A stretch of DNA of 64,000 bases, taken from positions 24,789,012 through 24,853,011 of the forward strand of contig NC_087066.1 of assembly GCF_963678635.1 (NCBI RefSeq), read 5' to 3'. The translations under genes were made by a program, and so were the position numbers. Shown here one piece after another: positions 12,501 through 24,184 of the stretch (its first letter is position 1; each line of letters opens with the position of its first letter). Source of the stretch: Symsagittifera roscoffensis. Taxonomy: Eukaryota > Xenacoelomorpha > Acoela > Convolutidae. The notes under the pieces are model-generated. The model was not told the DNA's origin and ran no database searches. It saw only the letters and a program-made list of their open reading frames with translations.

Positions 12501-14122
12501 GAGCACATTTCGGAGTGTGACTCACATTTGGGAGTTTGACTATAGTACCTTAGTAACAGATTTACATAACAATAACGACAACAACAGCGTTTTCCTTTTC
12601 TAGAATGCTAAAGTTGATTGTTTCTAAGAGCACCTATTACACACCATTAAGTGCCCGAGATAGGACTGAAATTGTAAACCTTCATGGGACTAAAAAAGAA
12701 AAAAAGCAACACTTTCGTTACGTTGACATTTGTTCGCTCGATTCCTACCTTAACTCAAACTGCCCCTACCCCGTTGGTCATACATCAGAGATTTTAATAA
12801 CACTTGTTTTTGCTGAAGCAGGAGGGAGAATGACGACGACGACTGAAGTTGAACTTGATTTGAACACGTTCAACCAAAAAATTAATTTGAATTTTCCCAG
12901 CTCTATTTATTGTCAACTGAAATGTTTACTCGAAGATTGGTTTGGACTCAATAAAAGTCTTGTCTTGCCGCCGCAAAATCTGATGATACCTGTCCTCCCT
13001 TTCAAGTCTAACTGGAAGTTTTTCTTTCACTCTTTAAAGATGGTGCGTCGACGAATCTGCTGCCGACAAAAAGTCCAAAGCAATTTGTGATAATCTATTG
13101 CAATATGAATGCAGACGTGGAAACAATCATCTCGACAGAGCATTTTAGGGAAATTTTGTTACTGTTGAACTCAAATTAGCAATACTAAACGGCTACCGAA
13201 TTTCAGAGGTCGTAAATGTGGACATGGAACCGTGGAAAGCGAAGCAGCCACTTCTTCAAAGAATACATTAACAAGTTTTTGAAGAAAAAAACTGAAGCGA
13301 GTGGATGCCCCACAACTTGTGGTTGCCCGCAAGGGAAATTGTGTTTTTGTAAGACAAACTTTTGCAGCAGCGTTTGAACTCAATGAAGGCGTCTAGTTGG
13401 ATCCTGACAAAAATATTTACAATGAAGGTCTGTTTTATTTCAAAAATTCTCTCAATTTCCTTTTGGGAATATCTTGGAATGCGAGAAAACTTGCCAAAAA
13501 CTCGATATATACACTGATGTTACTGAATATTTCAATTCGAACCCCACAAGAGGGTGAGATGTAACCCTTGTTGGAAAGGACTTGCTGTATCTGCAATATA
13601 TTGATGGAAGAGAGTCACCGACAAGGACACATAACAGAGATATTCCATTAGGAAACAAGTTGGGAAAAGTGACAGACAAAATTCCGGAAAAAGACGAGAT
13701 TGTAAAATTCTATAGTGGGGGCCTAAATTGTATTGATTGAGTAGCTTCAATACGCAAAGCATAACTGCTTATAATTGAAAAAAAGTCAACGGACTTACTC
13801 TAAATTGAGCTGTAGAAAAAAGAATTGATTGCGAAAAATTTCGAGCCTTGGTGAAACACAAAGTGCAGGAGCTGAGATCTCCATTTGCGTTAACTCGACG
13901 TTCTTTTTTCTTCATTCGTAATCTTCTCTCTTTACATTTCTTTTTGTTCGATCTGTAGCATGTTTGAATTTGAGTTTGGTTACCAATTAAAAATTTGCTT
14001 TCACTTTCAAATAACTTGCTTAGAAAGAGTTTCGAGCTCGTTAACACAAAATTTACCTAATCCATCTTCTTCCCGAGCACTAAACAAGAAGAAAATTCAC
14101 GTCAACAGTGTAGGATGGTAAA
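9588..14122 (+). pseudogene. PolB: Polinton protein-primed family B DNA polymerase, broken
   Basis: In elements of this type the product replicates the transposon by protein-primed synthesis. Recognisable blocks appear in family order but in shifting frames. An N-terminal domain lies at about 9,690-10,220 (KRSVIRILETDDENCLITAL near its end). Cys-rich zinc-finger-like residues lie at 10,690-10,860. Exonuclease-region fragments lie at 11,040-11,460. A conserved block is open at 11,866-12,060 (for example NAIGISPFNGYRSRN). A HGCPKCFPNR motif follows at about 12,325. Palm motif A is YVDICSLDSYLN at 12,719-12,754, where family members usually have Tyr in place of the second Asp. A thumb/C-terminal part runs at 13,150-14,122. 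The motif C position near 13,590 no longer shows an Asp-Thr-Asp. Length, about 4.5 kb, fits a complete original gene. It is non-functional as read. Confidence 0.85.
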
Positions 14123-16690
14123 AGAAGACTTGAGAACCTATTGAAAGATAAAGGGATCACGCATATGATGGGATCTCATTTTTACAAGTGCTAAAAACAA
14201 TTTGGATTTCCCGAAAACGACGTTGGCAATCAGTTTCATTTTATTACAGATGATTGCGAAGATCAGATGGACAATCGCTTCTATGGGATTGGTTTCGCTT
14301 AGATGGGCAATCGCTTTTACTATTCTCGAGTGGTCTCGAATACTTGAATCGCAACCAAACTGCCTTCAATCATCTGCATTTTTTAATAAAGGTTCCAGTG
14401 GCATCAAAAGAAGCATGGGGGCCTGTTGCTCAGCACGTCACACCAAACAGCGTCAACTGAGTTTTGCGAGAAACAGTAAGAAACAGGACATTTTTATGTA
14501 CAGAAAAGAAGAAGGAGGAAATGGTTTGTCGCCAGTAGCCGACAACAGTCTTTTCTGTCAGTTCGTGATATCTGCCGACTTCGCTCCGTATAAAAGTCTT
14601 GTATTGCATGGGGACTTATTGTGTAGCTCCTTCAAATGATCTTGACTCGGAGATGAGGACAATCGTAAAATTTTTCCAAAACGGCCTCCTTTTTTGAGAT
14701 CTACGACCATTTGGGAGCCTTCATATAATTAGTTTAATTGATTATAAGCCCCTACTTTTCTATTGTTTGTGTTTGTAAGAGTAAGTCATCTATCTATCCA
14801 AAATATCTAGTAAAAAAACCGTCCTGTGAAACCGATTCTTTTCTGATAGCAACCGTACGTTGAGTGGATCAGCTATCCACCATTCAATTTAAAACTGTTC
14901 TCATTTTAAAGTCATCTGTGATTATTGATTTTGTTGCTATGTTTTTTCAATTCAATGGCTCTTACCCTGCTTCCCCCCCCCCCCCTATTTTTTGTCCGAA
15001 TGCGGGCTCGAAATGCTATTGACAGCATGGTTAATGAAAACTGCTGCCCAACTCTGGAAATGTTTGCAGTATGCGGCAATGACGAAGGATTAAACGATAG
15101 CAGCGAGTACATGTTAAACTGTTAATTTATTACAATTTTTTCTATCACAGAAATGAGGACGATGCTCTGCATCAACAACAGCAGCAGCAATTGACAAACA
15201 AAATGTCCTCACAAGGAAGTGTTTATACACGACAAGAGCAGCAACAAAAACTAATAAACGCAACAGAAGCTAACTTTTCGTTGCAGGACCCACGAGTAAG
15301 GTTTTTTGCTAGTGCTATTGACGCTGTTTCAACAAACGACCTTAACAGCAATGTTTGCCTTCCGCGGATTAGCGAAATACCTACGTGCATCTTCGGTATC
15401 GGCGGTAATTATAGTGGCTAGCACGACTAACCAGCAGGTTCATCAGTATCAGATGAATATACGAGCCTCGTTTGATGATGAAAATTTAGTAGTTCTGTAA
15501 CGCCATTTGTGACCCAATTTGTATTATCCTGGCGTCGTTATGTTTGTTGTTGTCGTATATTTTTTTTTTTCATTTCTTTGTACTGAATAGATAGTTGTTG
15601 CCTGGTATAATTTATTAAATTTTTTTCCAACTTTTATTTGCACCTCAAGTCAGCCGTCGTGAGTGTGAATGTGTGTGTGTGCGAGTATTTGTATGTATGA
15701 GTGTGTTTTTGTGATCCACGATTTACCAACAAACCCACCGAAACTAAAGCAAGACAGCTTTTTTTCTTTTATTAAACTGTTATTGTTGATGTTTACCCTC
15801 TTTTGATGCTTTTTAGGTCCTCACTGACTGGTTGATTCATTGCTTGATTATTGAGAACATGTCGACGACCGCCCCGCCGCGAGCCGCCCGCGGAGGAACC
15901 CTTGTGCCAGATTTCAGTTGATTAATATGGGTGCTTGGATTGTGGATATGCTCGGGTTATTAACAGCAGTAGCAGAGGAAACGAAAGAAAAAGGAAGGTG
16001 AAGAAGAAATAGTTACTCATCCATTATCATTTGAGCGACAAATTTTTATGCTTAATTGAAACAAAATTGGTCATTTTCTTCTACAACGAGAACAGCAGCT
16101 TCCTCTTCTCCAATTGCAGTAGCAAGTTTAATTAGAACTAGTTCCACAAAAAGAAATCAACGCCAGCAAGCTGTTGATCACAACAACCTACCTCATAGTC
16201 GGATCACTTTTTTCGGTAAAGTACTTGTTATTTTATTTCTCAACCTTTTGTGTGTTTTTTAGGTTGGTGCAAAGTAGATTGAGCAGCAATCACAATAACG
16301 TTTACATTTTTGAGGAAAACACTACTTACTTTACTATTTTGTCCTCAACTATAGGTTCAGTTTACTACCGCCTTCGCCTAGAGCAAAAACTAGCAGCAGA
16401 AGTAGTAATAGAGTTGGAGAAGACCAAATAGACTGCGAAGCAGTGGAGTCCAAATGAAATTTTTTCTGTTGTAGGAAACGAAGCTCTGACAATGTATTTT
16501 AGGTTCAAATGAGTTTTTTCTGTATGCTCGTTGCCTTGTGTGTTTTGCAACTGTGCCTAAGATATTCCAATTGTGAAGAAAATACTGCTTATTCTATTCG
16601 CTTGAGTTATGTGCTCCAAGCTCCAGTTTCATCATCGCCATCATTCATGTACAGATGACAGCGCGTTGATTGAACAAAACAAGTGAATAA
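14123..16690 (+). other. Uninterpreted Polinton segment between PolB and ATPase
   Basis: Partly open frames occur at 14,202-14,639 (145 codons), 14,925-15,125, 15,191-15,421 and 15,306-15,500. The last two overlap and may be one gene split by a frameshift. Polintons carry poorly conserved genes (including a minor capsid/penton gene) and this would be a natural place for one, but I see no diagnostic motif. A C run at 14,975-14,985 and a GC-rich spot (CGACGACCGCCCCGCCGCGA near 15,862) stand out. Treat as unknown element-derived sequence. Confidence 0.4.
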
Positions 16691-16699
16691 AAAACTCCC

Positions 16700-17368
16700 C
16701 ACAAATGCGCGAATTTTCATGTGTGTATGCGGTGCATCAGGACCTGGAAAAACATAGTTAATTTACTCAATGCTAACTCAAACATTCGACGGTACAATTC
16801 AACCAGCTTTTAAATATATAGTTTGTCTATCGTTTCTAGCGAACAATTTAACCCGACTTCAAACGAGACGTTAAAGCCCCTATTATTTTTGTAAGTGCCG
16901 AAGATAAAAATAGTTCCGATGCCTCAGATTCTTTTGTTGTAGATCAAATCATACAAAAAACCTCAAAGACTTTGCTAATAAAAAAACTCTACTAATTTTA
17001 GACGATTCTTGTGAAGAAACATTACAATGTAAGGCTTCTTCAATAATAGCCACAGCCGGCCGTCACAAAAATTTATCTATGATTTTTATCAAAAACAATT
17101 TTTGTCAACAGGGAAAATTGTGCGTCACAGTCAACAAAACACTACACTCCACAAAAGACTACACAAAACAATACACAAACAAAACAAACTCTCCCCGCGT
17201 TGGAAAACAACTGAAATACTTGGCACAGAGCAAGGATGCGCCAGCCTTCAGTTTATTCAAAACTGTTATAGAGAATACTTGAAAGAAAACTTTGGTCACT
17301 TTTTGATTGATCTCACTCCCTTTTGCCCTAGTGGCTTATGTACTTTTATAAATGACAAATGTATTTGA
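16700..17368 (+). pseudogene. Polinton FtsK/HerA-type DNA-packaging ATPase, broken
   Basis: The family is thought to pump DNA into the capsid. A Walker A motif, GASGPGKT, is at 16,731-16,754, immediately followed by a TAG stop in that frame. A Walker B motif, LLILDD, is at 16,989-17,006. Downstream, ATAGRHKNLSMIFIKNNF (17,047 onward) and a C-terminal GHFLIDLTPFC (about 17,294) match the order of conserved blocks in Polinton/adintovirus-type packaging ATPases. At least one internal stop and two frame changes separate these blocks. The last block is open from 17,102 to 17,368. Confidence 0.75.
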
Positions 17369-17624
17369 TTGAAAAGTAGTTTTCGTCGTCTAACAGGAGA
17401 AAAAAATCCACTCTCTAGACTCTACCCCCAGAGCTGCAGAAACAGTTGATCACAGGAACACTTTCAACAACCGCAACTAGTCAAACTCAATTAGCAATCC
17501 GGATCACACAATTCCACTAGACCCCTGTCCAGACAAACTTCTCGCTGCGCTGATTTTAGAATCGGAAAAGTTGCAATCATTGCATCCTCCAATTCTTCCT
17601 TTTCCTTCATCCCAAAATCTTCTA

Positions 17625-17640
17625 CAACAACAACAACAGC

Positions 17641-17675
<35 letters not shown>

Positions 17676-17696
17676 AAACAACAACAACAACAGGAA
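17625..17696. repeat. (CAA)n microsatellite
   Basis: About 70 bp of CAA triplets with two CAG and one AAA interruption. In the + strand frame this reads poly-Gln and lies in the Polinton between ATPase and integrase, so it may have expanded inside a former coding region. Confidence 0.85.
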
Positions 17697-18079
17697 AAAA
17701 ACCTTCAGGACTCATAGGAGGAAATCGCCTTCAACCTCAACAACAACCGCCACCATTTGCCAAAGAGGCAAAGAAAGGGTATCAGCAGGGTGAGGAGGAG
17801 GAGAAACCTGCGCTTCTTGAACATCATAAAATTCCTATTGCAATATCAGTTAGTAGCGCCTACAGCAACAAGCGTATGCGCATAGGGAAATTTTTCAACT
17901 TAATAGACAATCATTCCGACATCTTTGTAAAGTCAAGAAGACCAAAAAACAGCAACAAGACCAAGACTGGCTTATAAGCAGCAGCCGTCGTCATTTGACG
18001 ACTACGAATACGAACCACAACAATAAAGAAGGGGCGAGTAGTCGAGAGCAAGACGAAGCACACAGATCACATCAAAAAC

Positions 18080-19143
18080 TTCAATTATCGAAGCAAGAAG
18101 CACGGCTCATACGGGGAATTTACTACTGTGTGACACATCCGGCGGCTTATGGAAGTGTTCAAAGTCTAACTTTTGCAAGTGGGCTTTCGGGCAAAAAAAG
18201 TTGAACAATTTTTGAAATCTTCATCCATGTATTCCAAATTCAAGCAAATTAAGTTCAAATACAATCGTCTGGGTGTTGTCAGTTTGGATATTAACCCCAT
18301 TGGTCCATAGACGTTGCCTACAAGGATAAAATTGCAAATGAGAAGTGGTACAAAATTACTTTTAATTGCAGTCGACGGCTTGAGTCGATACTTGGGGGTT
18401 GAACCTCTGAAGAACAGATATGCAACAACTGTGAAAAATGCTTTTCTGTAAAAGATCAACACTGATGACCTACTTTCTATTCCAAATAAAATACAGGTAA
18501 ATCAAGTAAAAGAGTTCAAGGGTGTATTTGCCAAAACTTGCGCCAATAAAAAATTGAAGTTTATCATACATACAGCGAATTCAAAAGCTGTGTCGCGGAA
18601 CGTTTCATTAGAACGCTGAAGAGTATGATATACAATTATTTCGAACATTTGGGGAATCCTCGTTGTCTTAATGATTTACAAATTTTTGCAAAAATTATCG
18701 GTATCCTTAAAAATGCCTCACCTAAAATTTTGCCGACTGATGGTGAACAAAATCTTGTTAAAAAATTGGTTCGGTTAACTTTCCCCAATGTCTTCAAAAT
18801 TTACAAAACGAAGAGAAAAAAAATGGTGTGAGAAAAAAACAGACAAAAAAGTAAATTTGAATTGCGCGATTGAGTGCTAATATCGACTCGAACGGATATC
18901 CCATGCCGACAGGATATTAGCAGCGTTTTAATGATGAGCAAATTTTATTCAAGTTTGTATCAAAACATTTTGACAGAAACCACCACACTTATGTTCTATA
19001 GACAATATTGGAGAAAAAATTTTGGGCAGGTTCTACGAATCGGATTAGCTGCAATTATTCGGATGAAAGCTCGCGACCTTGCCACCACGTGGCAGTCGAT
19101 TAAAAGCATATCTTTATTCATTCATTCATTCGATTTTCTATAG
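18080..19143 (+). pseudogene. INT: Polinton retroviral-type integrase, broken
   Basis: The product would insert the transposon into the host chromosome. The N-terminal part is open at 17,995-18,204 and includes RGIYYCVTHPAAYGSVQSL (about 18,110). The core follows in other frames: LDINPIGP near 18,278 and AVDGLSRYLGVEPLKNRY near 18,368, the second with the Asp expected in a DDE core. FKGVFAKTCANKKLKF is near 18,516. The ERF...LK...YNYFEHLGNPRCLNDL helix region is at about 18,600-18,680 and is open to 18,831. A less conserved C-terminal region reaches about 19,140. Stops at about 18,308 and several frame changes make it a pseudogene. The order of motifs is that of Polinton integrases. Confidence 0.8.
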
Positions 19144-19237
19144 CTATATAATTCATTTGTGGACAATCGAGCATCCGTCTGTCTGTCTTTTACTTTTGAA
19201 TGCTTGATGGATAGAAATTAATTATCGTTCCATTTGC

Positions 19238-19546
19238 ATAGTTGCCAATCGTCGAACAGGAAACTCTTTTGACGGTTCTCAAGCTCGGCAATACGTCAGT
19301 CGATTAGGCTCAGCTATCCGCATAAGTCTCAAAGGTTTTGTAGTTCCTCGTGCTAAAAAGTACGGCATCCCATTGGCCAAAGTTTTTTCATCATCAGCTG
19401 CTCCCGAAGTATTAGAAATGTTGAACGGACGGTTTAAACCAAAATCTTCTGTACAAAATTTTCTCAAGAATACATTCGCAAACAAGAAGGAGGAGAAGCA
19501 CGCCGCCGTCGTTCCAAAAACAAAGAAAAAGAAGGCGGTCAAGTAA
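19238..19546 (+). pseudogene. Small basic core-like Polinton protein
   Basis: A continuous frame of about 100 codons ends with a Lys-rich tail (PKTKKKKAVK) and TAA at 19,544-19,546. It includes FVVPRAKKYGIPLAKVF and APEVLEMLNGRFKPKSSVQ. Small basic proteins with this layout sit next to capsid genes in Polintons and adintovirus-like elements, where they are presumed DNA-condensing or minor virion proteins. No ATG was found at the start of the frame, so the 5' end is lost or altered. This is one of the least damaged genes of the element. Confidence 0.55.
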
Positions 19547-19638
19547 CTCAGGAAACCCAACATTTCAAAACAACGAAAAACGGGTTCCTCAAAAGAACAA
19601 GAAGAAGGCAACCAAGAAACGAAGCAGACAAAACCTTT

Positions 19639-20130
19639 CGCCAAACTAGTTGATAAAGCATCGCGAGGAGTCGATAAGGAGAAAGAGGAGGAGCAGGAGC
19701 AGCAGGAGGATCGTAGTCAATTTTTTTGTCAAATGAGAGCCTCCGACATAGGTAACTCATTCAGCTTTTGATCTGTTTTTAAGTGGCCACGTACCCGTAG
19801 ATTTTCAACAAGGATATGACGAGCGCCTCTGTTCTCCCAGTAATGTGGATACTAGTTTGGCGAAAAAGGAGACAAGTCTTTTTCGCCAAACTAGTTGATA
19901 AAGCATCGCGAGGAGTCGAAATGGAGGAAGAGGAGGAGGAGGAGTAAAAGGATCGCAGTCATTTTTTTGTCAAATGAAAGCCCCCAACATCGGTAACTCA
20001 TTCAGCTTTTGATCTGTTTTCAAGTGGCTACGTACCCGTAGATTTTCAACAAGGATATGGCTAGCGCCTCTGTTCTCCCGCTATTGCGGATACGCCAGTC
20101 TTAGAATTTGACTTTACGGGGTCAAAGACC
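19639..20130 (+). repeat. ~245-bp tandem duplication over the capsid gene start
   Basis: The sequence starting cgccaaactagttgataaag at 19,639 recurs at 19,884 and the two copies stay alignable, including an ATG-containing stretch (atgagagcctccgacat at 19,733; atgaaagcccccaacat at about 19,974), through ...cctctgttctccc. The duplicated DNA covers the presumed N-terminus of the capsid gene. Confidence 0.7.
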
Positions 20131-21238
20131 GATGTTAGTGGGACTGCTATGGAGACGAGAAATATATATTTGGACTTAGAGCTCTAGATGATTGGTAAAA
20201 GAACAACGTCGTCGGAAGCAAAGAAAGAAGAAGACCAGGAAAATGTAGAAGTGAGTTTGAATAGAACTGAATTATCGTCATCTAACAATCTACATCTTTA
20301 CATTTACAAGGCACTCTTGGAACTCGATTTGTCTAGCCATGCTCAATACAAACAGTGTTTTTTGGTATGCCAAGAATGCGAGTTTGAAGACGATCCCAAA
20401 AAATTTCAAGACAGTACAAAGCCTTATTTTAGAAATCGATAAAAACTTGTAAAATCAGGACAAAAATGGAGATAGAATTTCCAACTCAACGTTACATTCT
20501 TGACAGGTATTGACAAAAATCTAGTAACTGAGATTGAACTATGCCTTCTGTTAACTTGAGCCATGAATCCATTCGTGTTGTTGAAAAGTTAAACAAATTG
20601 TAAGCCCTTGAAATTTCCAGTAAAAATTGTGAGTTTACATGCTGGAACTCAGACACGAAACTCACTTATTCAGTGACCTCGCTCTTACAAGAAAAGTGAC
20701 CGAATACGAGTTTAAAGAAGTTGTCACAGCGTCTTTTCTCATTTAAAGCGGAATTAGTGTTTGTTTTAAGGCTATTTTCAACCGGGTGCCTATAAGTTTT
20801 CTACCCTTATCTATGGTGCCCGAAGAGTGTTGTACAGGAAGCTATGCAACAAATCCTCTCATTTTTAAAGATTTTGACTTGTCGAAAATTCGATTAATTT
20901 GCGGGAAAAATTCTGTAGGAGGAAAGCCTATCGATATAGGAAAAAGTCAAACAAAAATTTATTAGACAACAATGAGATCACTCGAATTCGATCACAGCGG
21001 TTACATAATCAATCCGTCTAAATTCCGCAACCATTTTAACCCGGTGTTCTCTCTTACGAGCGATTTGCACTGGGATGGTAGCAGTATTCTTCCGGAACTT
21101 ACTGGTGCCCGGTTGGTTGTTGAATTGAAAATTGAAAAAATTACTGATAAATCCATTCGCTTGATTCTACTCGGCGAACGTCGATCAGTCGTTTTAATTG
21201 ATCGCAACGGCAGGATCATAAAAAAATCTACAGTGTGA
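19733..21238 (+). pseudogene. Polinton major capsid protein, broken
   Basis: Polinton capsid proteins have a double jelly-roll fold. The N-terminal part is present twice because of the local duplication; DFQQGY and LCSP occur in both copies. After FDFTGSKTDV at about 20,110, a block with EVSLNRTELSSSNN is open at 20,188-20,442. A middle block shows ATNPLIFKDFDLSKIRLICG near 20,845. A well-preserved C-terminal frame runs at 20,972-21,238, including LHWDGSSILPEL and LILLGERRSVVLIDRNGRI. Frames change several times and stops interrupt the middle. The block order matches capsid proteins of this element class. It cannot encode a working capsid protein as read. Confidence 0.7.
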
Positions 21239-21268
21239 AATGGGAAAACTGTGTTAATTACGTCCTCA

Positions 21269-21930
21269 ACTAACATTCAGGTTTCTAGATGTTTACCTTC
21301 GGATATGTTTCCAAAAACTTCCAAAAATCGTTTCGCTATTATCAACACCCAACTTATTGGATTTGTTAGTTTCAATTACTGACTCTCATCGGCAAACAAT
21401 TCTATATTTTTAAACAGACCATCTCAATTGTGGTTTCCCTCAATCTACAATAGAGCTGCTATACGAACCCGATGCCAAATAAAACAAATGTTTTCTCCCT
21501 TCACTCAAAAACAGACTAGCTCATTTTGTGGATTTTGTTGTTTGTTTATGGCTCATTGTATTTATGAAAAAACCTATGGAAAAACTACTTCAATTAACTT
21601 TGTTTCACAAGACGATATAATACAGTTTGTCACTAGTAATTTTTTATCTAATTGGAAGAAAAAAAGTGGTGCGATAAAATCTTTTAAATATAGCTGTTGT
21701 TCTATAACTGATTTCATTGCTCGTCATCTTTGCTACTGTTGCTTTCCTCGTCACAGCTGCTATCGACTAAAGTGGCGCCGTCTGCCCACAACTCTGTGGT
21801 GGTTTCGCAAACTGCTTTAATGATCGACAGTTTGTTGAGTATCCCCGAGGGTTTGAAGCCAGTATCTATTTTTTTAAGCAGAGGAAACTTCTCTACAAGT
21901 CGATGGAGGCGAATCAGTTGACTCCTTCGT
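21269..21930 (+). pseudogene. PRO: Polinton adenain-like cysteine protease, broken
   Basis: Relatives mature virion proteins. The frame at 21,428-21,820 contains the key QTSSFCGFCCLFMAHCIYEK region (21,512-21,571), with a Gln and a Cys spaced as in the catalytic Gln/Cys of adenain/Ulp1-type proteases. Upstream, DMFPKTSKNRFAIINTQ (21,304 onward) belongs to the N-terminal part, but the segment that should carry the catalytic His is split by stops and a frame change near 21,360-21,420. It lies directly after the capsid gene, a common Polinton arrangement. Confidence 0.7.
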
Positions 21931-23699
21931 GTTCTGGTGTAATTGTCTTGTTTTACTTCAAACTTGTTTGCAGCTCTGTGTCTGATTCAACCCGATCGGC
22001 TAATGAACAAACACATCTATATTCCTTCAAGAATGAATTGCTGAGCCCCGTTACTCGCCTCTTTGTTCTTTGTAGATTAAATATGGCCGAGCAATATTTA
22101 ATTAGCCGATCGACAAATTAGCACTGACAAATTTTAACCAATCTTAATACTTAGAGAATCAATAACCAATCTTCATATATGGAAACCTATTGACAACCTT
22201 AATACATAGGAGCTTGGATTCGGGATGTCTCCGTATGCATTCTCCTTTATTGTTTTGAGCTAAGCATAACCAAAATCAGTTGGTGAGTTCTTGGTATTGT
22301 TTGATTTCGAACAAAAATCCGAGTGTCAAGCTTTTGCTTCTCGCCTAGAACAGGAATCTTGCCAGCTTTTTTAAAAGGTTTTATTGATGTCTCATCACAA
22401 GTTTTCACATATTCCAGTACTAATTATGATATTCCAGTTTCAGATGTTTTTCAAATATTGCTTCACTTATCATTAATGCTAACGTCTTATAGACACAAAC
22501 AACCCATATGCTCCCCATGAAAATTTGAATAAGCGTTAATGTTCATGTGTTTGAACATGATAATTAATAGTAGATGTTAGCCAGCTGGGTTTCTTTAAAT
22601 TTCCTGAGCTTTCCAAGTCAATAGAGAAGAAAGCGACAGTAAATCAAAAAAAAAGTTTGGAGTGACATCCTATTTCATAAAAGTTGCAATTCGTCATCTA
22701 CAAAAGAAATACTTGTCTCCCTGATTTATACTAATCTCTATTTATTTAAATTGCTCTATAAACTCAAAAAGTATTGCGTAGGTAAAACGGAACAAAAAAA
22801 ATGTCATTTCGAAGCATAATTTGTGAAAAACAACCTAATAGACTTTGCAATAAGCCGGAAACAAACTCGTACTTTTCCTATTTACTTTTCGCTTGAGTCC
22901 GAGGCATAAGCAATTTTTTAGGATAAGTAGATTCAGCGCTGTATTTGGATGATATTCACGAACTTCATCAATTTGTAATGGAATACGTTACGTTTAGTGT
23001 AGTGATGTGTTGAAATATTGTTTAGAAACATTTAGCCAATAAGTATTATTTACAAAATGAATTTTTAGGAGGGTAAACTATGAAAAAGCAACTAACATTT
23101 AATTTTTGCAGTCCCTCTTTTCTGAAATCTGTCCAATTTCTATCTTTACTGCGGAAATACCTAATATGTTTTTTCATTCTTTTTCTATGGAAATGATAAG
23201 CGTCAAATAGGACTTTTTTAAATCAAAAACTTGCGGACAAAATAACTTGAATCATTTGAGCTGCTTTGTTGCTGACGAGCTGAATTTTGCGGAATTTTAA
23301 CTAACTAATATAACTGCTGCCTACTTATACTCTTTACTACTGGAAAACGTTATATTCTAACCATTGTATAATTAGTTATAGGCTTTCGATCATGTTTATG
23401 CTGAAGATTTTTAGAATATTTTTCGCAAGCTTTGTCGGTTTAGCTTCCGAGTGTATAAACCTTGCATAAACTACCAGAATAGCGTTCGTGCATCAGGTGG
23501 TAGATGCATTTTTGAACAGATTTGTTTTGCCGAATATTTTCGGTTGGCTTTCATTGTATCATTGTATTGGGTCACGGCTTCAATTAAATTTTTCGGCTTT
23601 TTACCTATTGGTTTTTTCTTCATCTTTTTTAATTATTTTTAAGACCGATTAGCTGGGTTTATTAATTGATTTTTTGAGCTCTCTTTTAGCGCGGTTTAG
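21931..23699. other. Right flank of Polinton; nothing recognised
   Basis: Open frames at 21,903-22,121 and 22,323-22,520 show no motif. The right terminal repeat of the Polinton should lie here, but I could not pair it with the left flank by eye. Confidence 0.35.
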
Positions 23700-24005
23700 T
23701 CCCTGTTTTGGCCAAACGTTCTCCGCGGCAGGCAAAATTTTGAAAAAAGTCCAAAAAAAGCATTATTAGGCACTTTTTGAAAAATCTTGACCAAAAAAAC
23801 GCGTTTTTTCGGCGCGCGTTCCCCCTCATAATCAGAATATATTGGCGCCCAACGCGAGTTCAGAAAAATTTTAGGGTTAACCAGAAAACTGGATTTCTTA
23901 ACAAGTACCAAAAGTGGGACCCTTTGGGTGGGCAGAGGGTCAAGTCCTTGAGGGGGGGGGGGGGGGGGGGGAGCGTCCGCCCCCCTCCCCTTAAATCCGC
24001 CTCTG
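23700..24005 (-). mobile_element. Poly-G hAT-like MITE, truncated
   Basis: On the minus strand it begins CAGAGGCGGATTTAAGGGGA followed by a G-rich tract, like the element at 24,185, and shares its interior (for example the TTGCCTGC...GGC region). On the + strand a run of about 20 G lies at 23,951-23,971. The other end lacks a recognisable CAG...CTG terminus, so it is probably truncated. Confidence 0.5.
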
Positions 24006-24184
24006 GTTTGGGTCCTTCTTTTTTTACAGGAAATTGAGTTGATATTTTTTTGTTTTAATAGCTTTCTACTCAATTTAAACTGGAGTAATGGTTTTAATTT
24101 CAAATTCAAGGATCATTTTTTATAAAGATCATACTATTAAAGGATTATTATTATTGTAAAGTCTACCTGGGTCAAAAATGACAC
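24006..24184. other. Spacer between two MITEs
   Basis: Short AT-rich spacer; nothing recognised. Confidence 0.4.

Larger units (their letters stand above)
9588..21930 (+). mobile_element. Decayed Polinton/Maverick transposon (core; ends not located)
   Basis: Six hallmark Polinton genes lie in the same orientation: family B DNA polymerase, packaging ATPase, retroviral-type integrase, core-like protein, major capsid protein and adenain-like protease. This combination is diagnostic of Polintons/Mavericks, which are virus-like self-synthesising DNA transposons of eukaryotes. The size (at least 12.3 kb) fits the usual 15-20 kb range once terminal repeats are added. Every large gene is interrupted by stops and frameshifts, so the element is a fossil. 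Terminal inverted repeats and the expected 6-bp target duplication were not found; they should lie between about 8,660 and 9,580 and beyond 21,930. Confidence 0.88.

Noticed and set aside
17491-17715. Minus-strand Val-rich frame
   Set aside because: It is the complement of the (CAA)n microsatellite.
23777-24109. Open frames on both strands with poly-Gly or poly-Pro runs
   Set aside because: They arise from the G run of a MITE and match no protein family.
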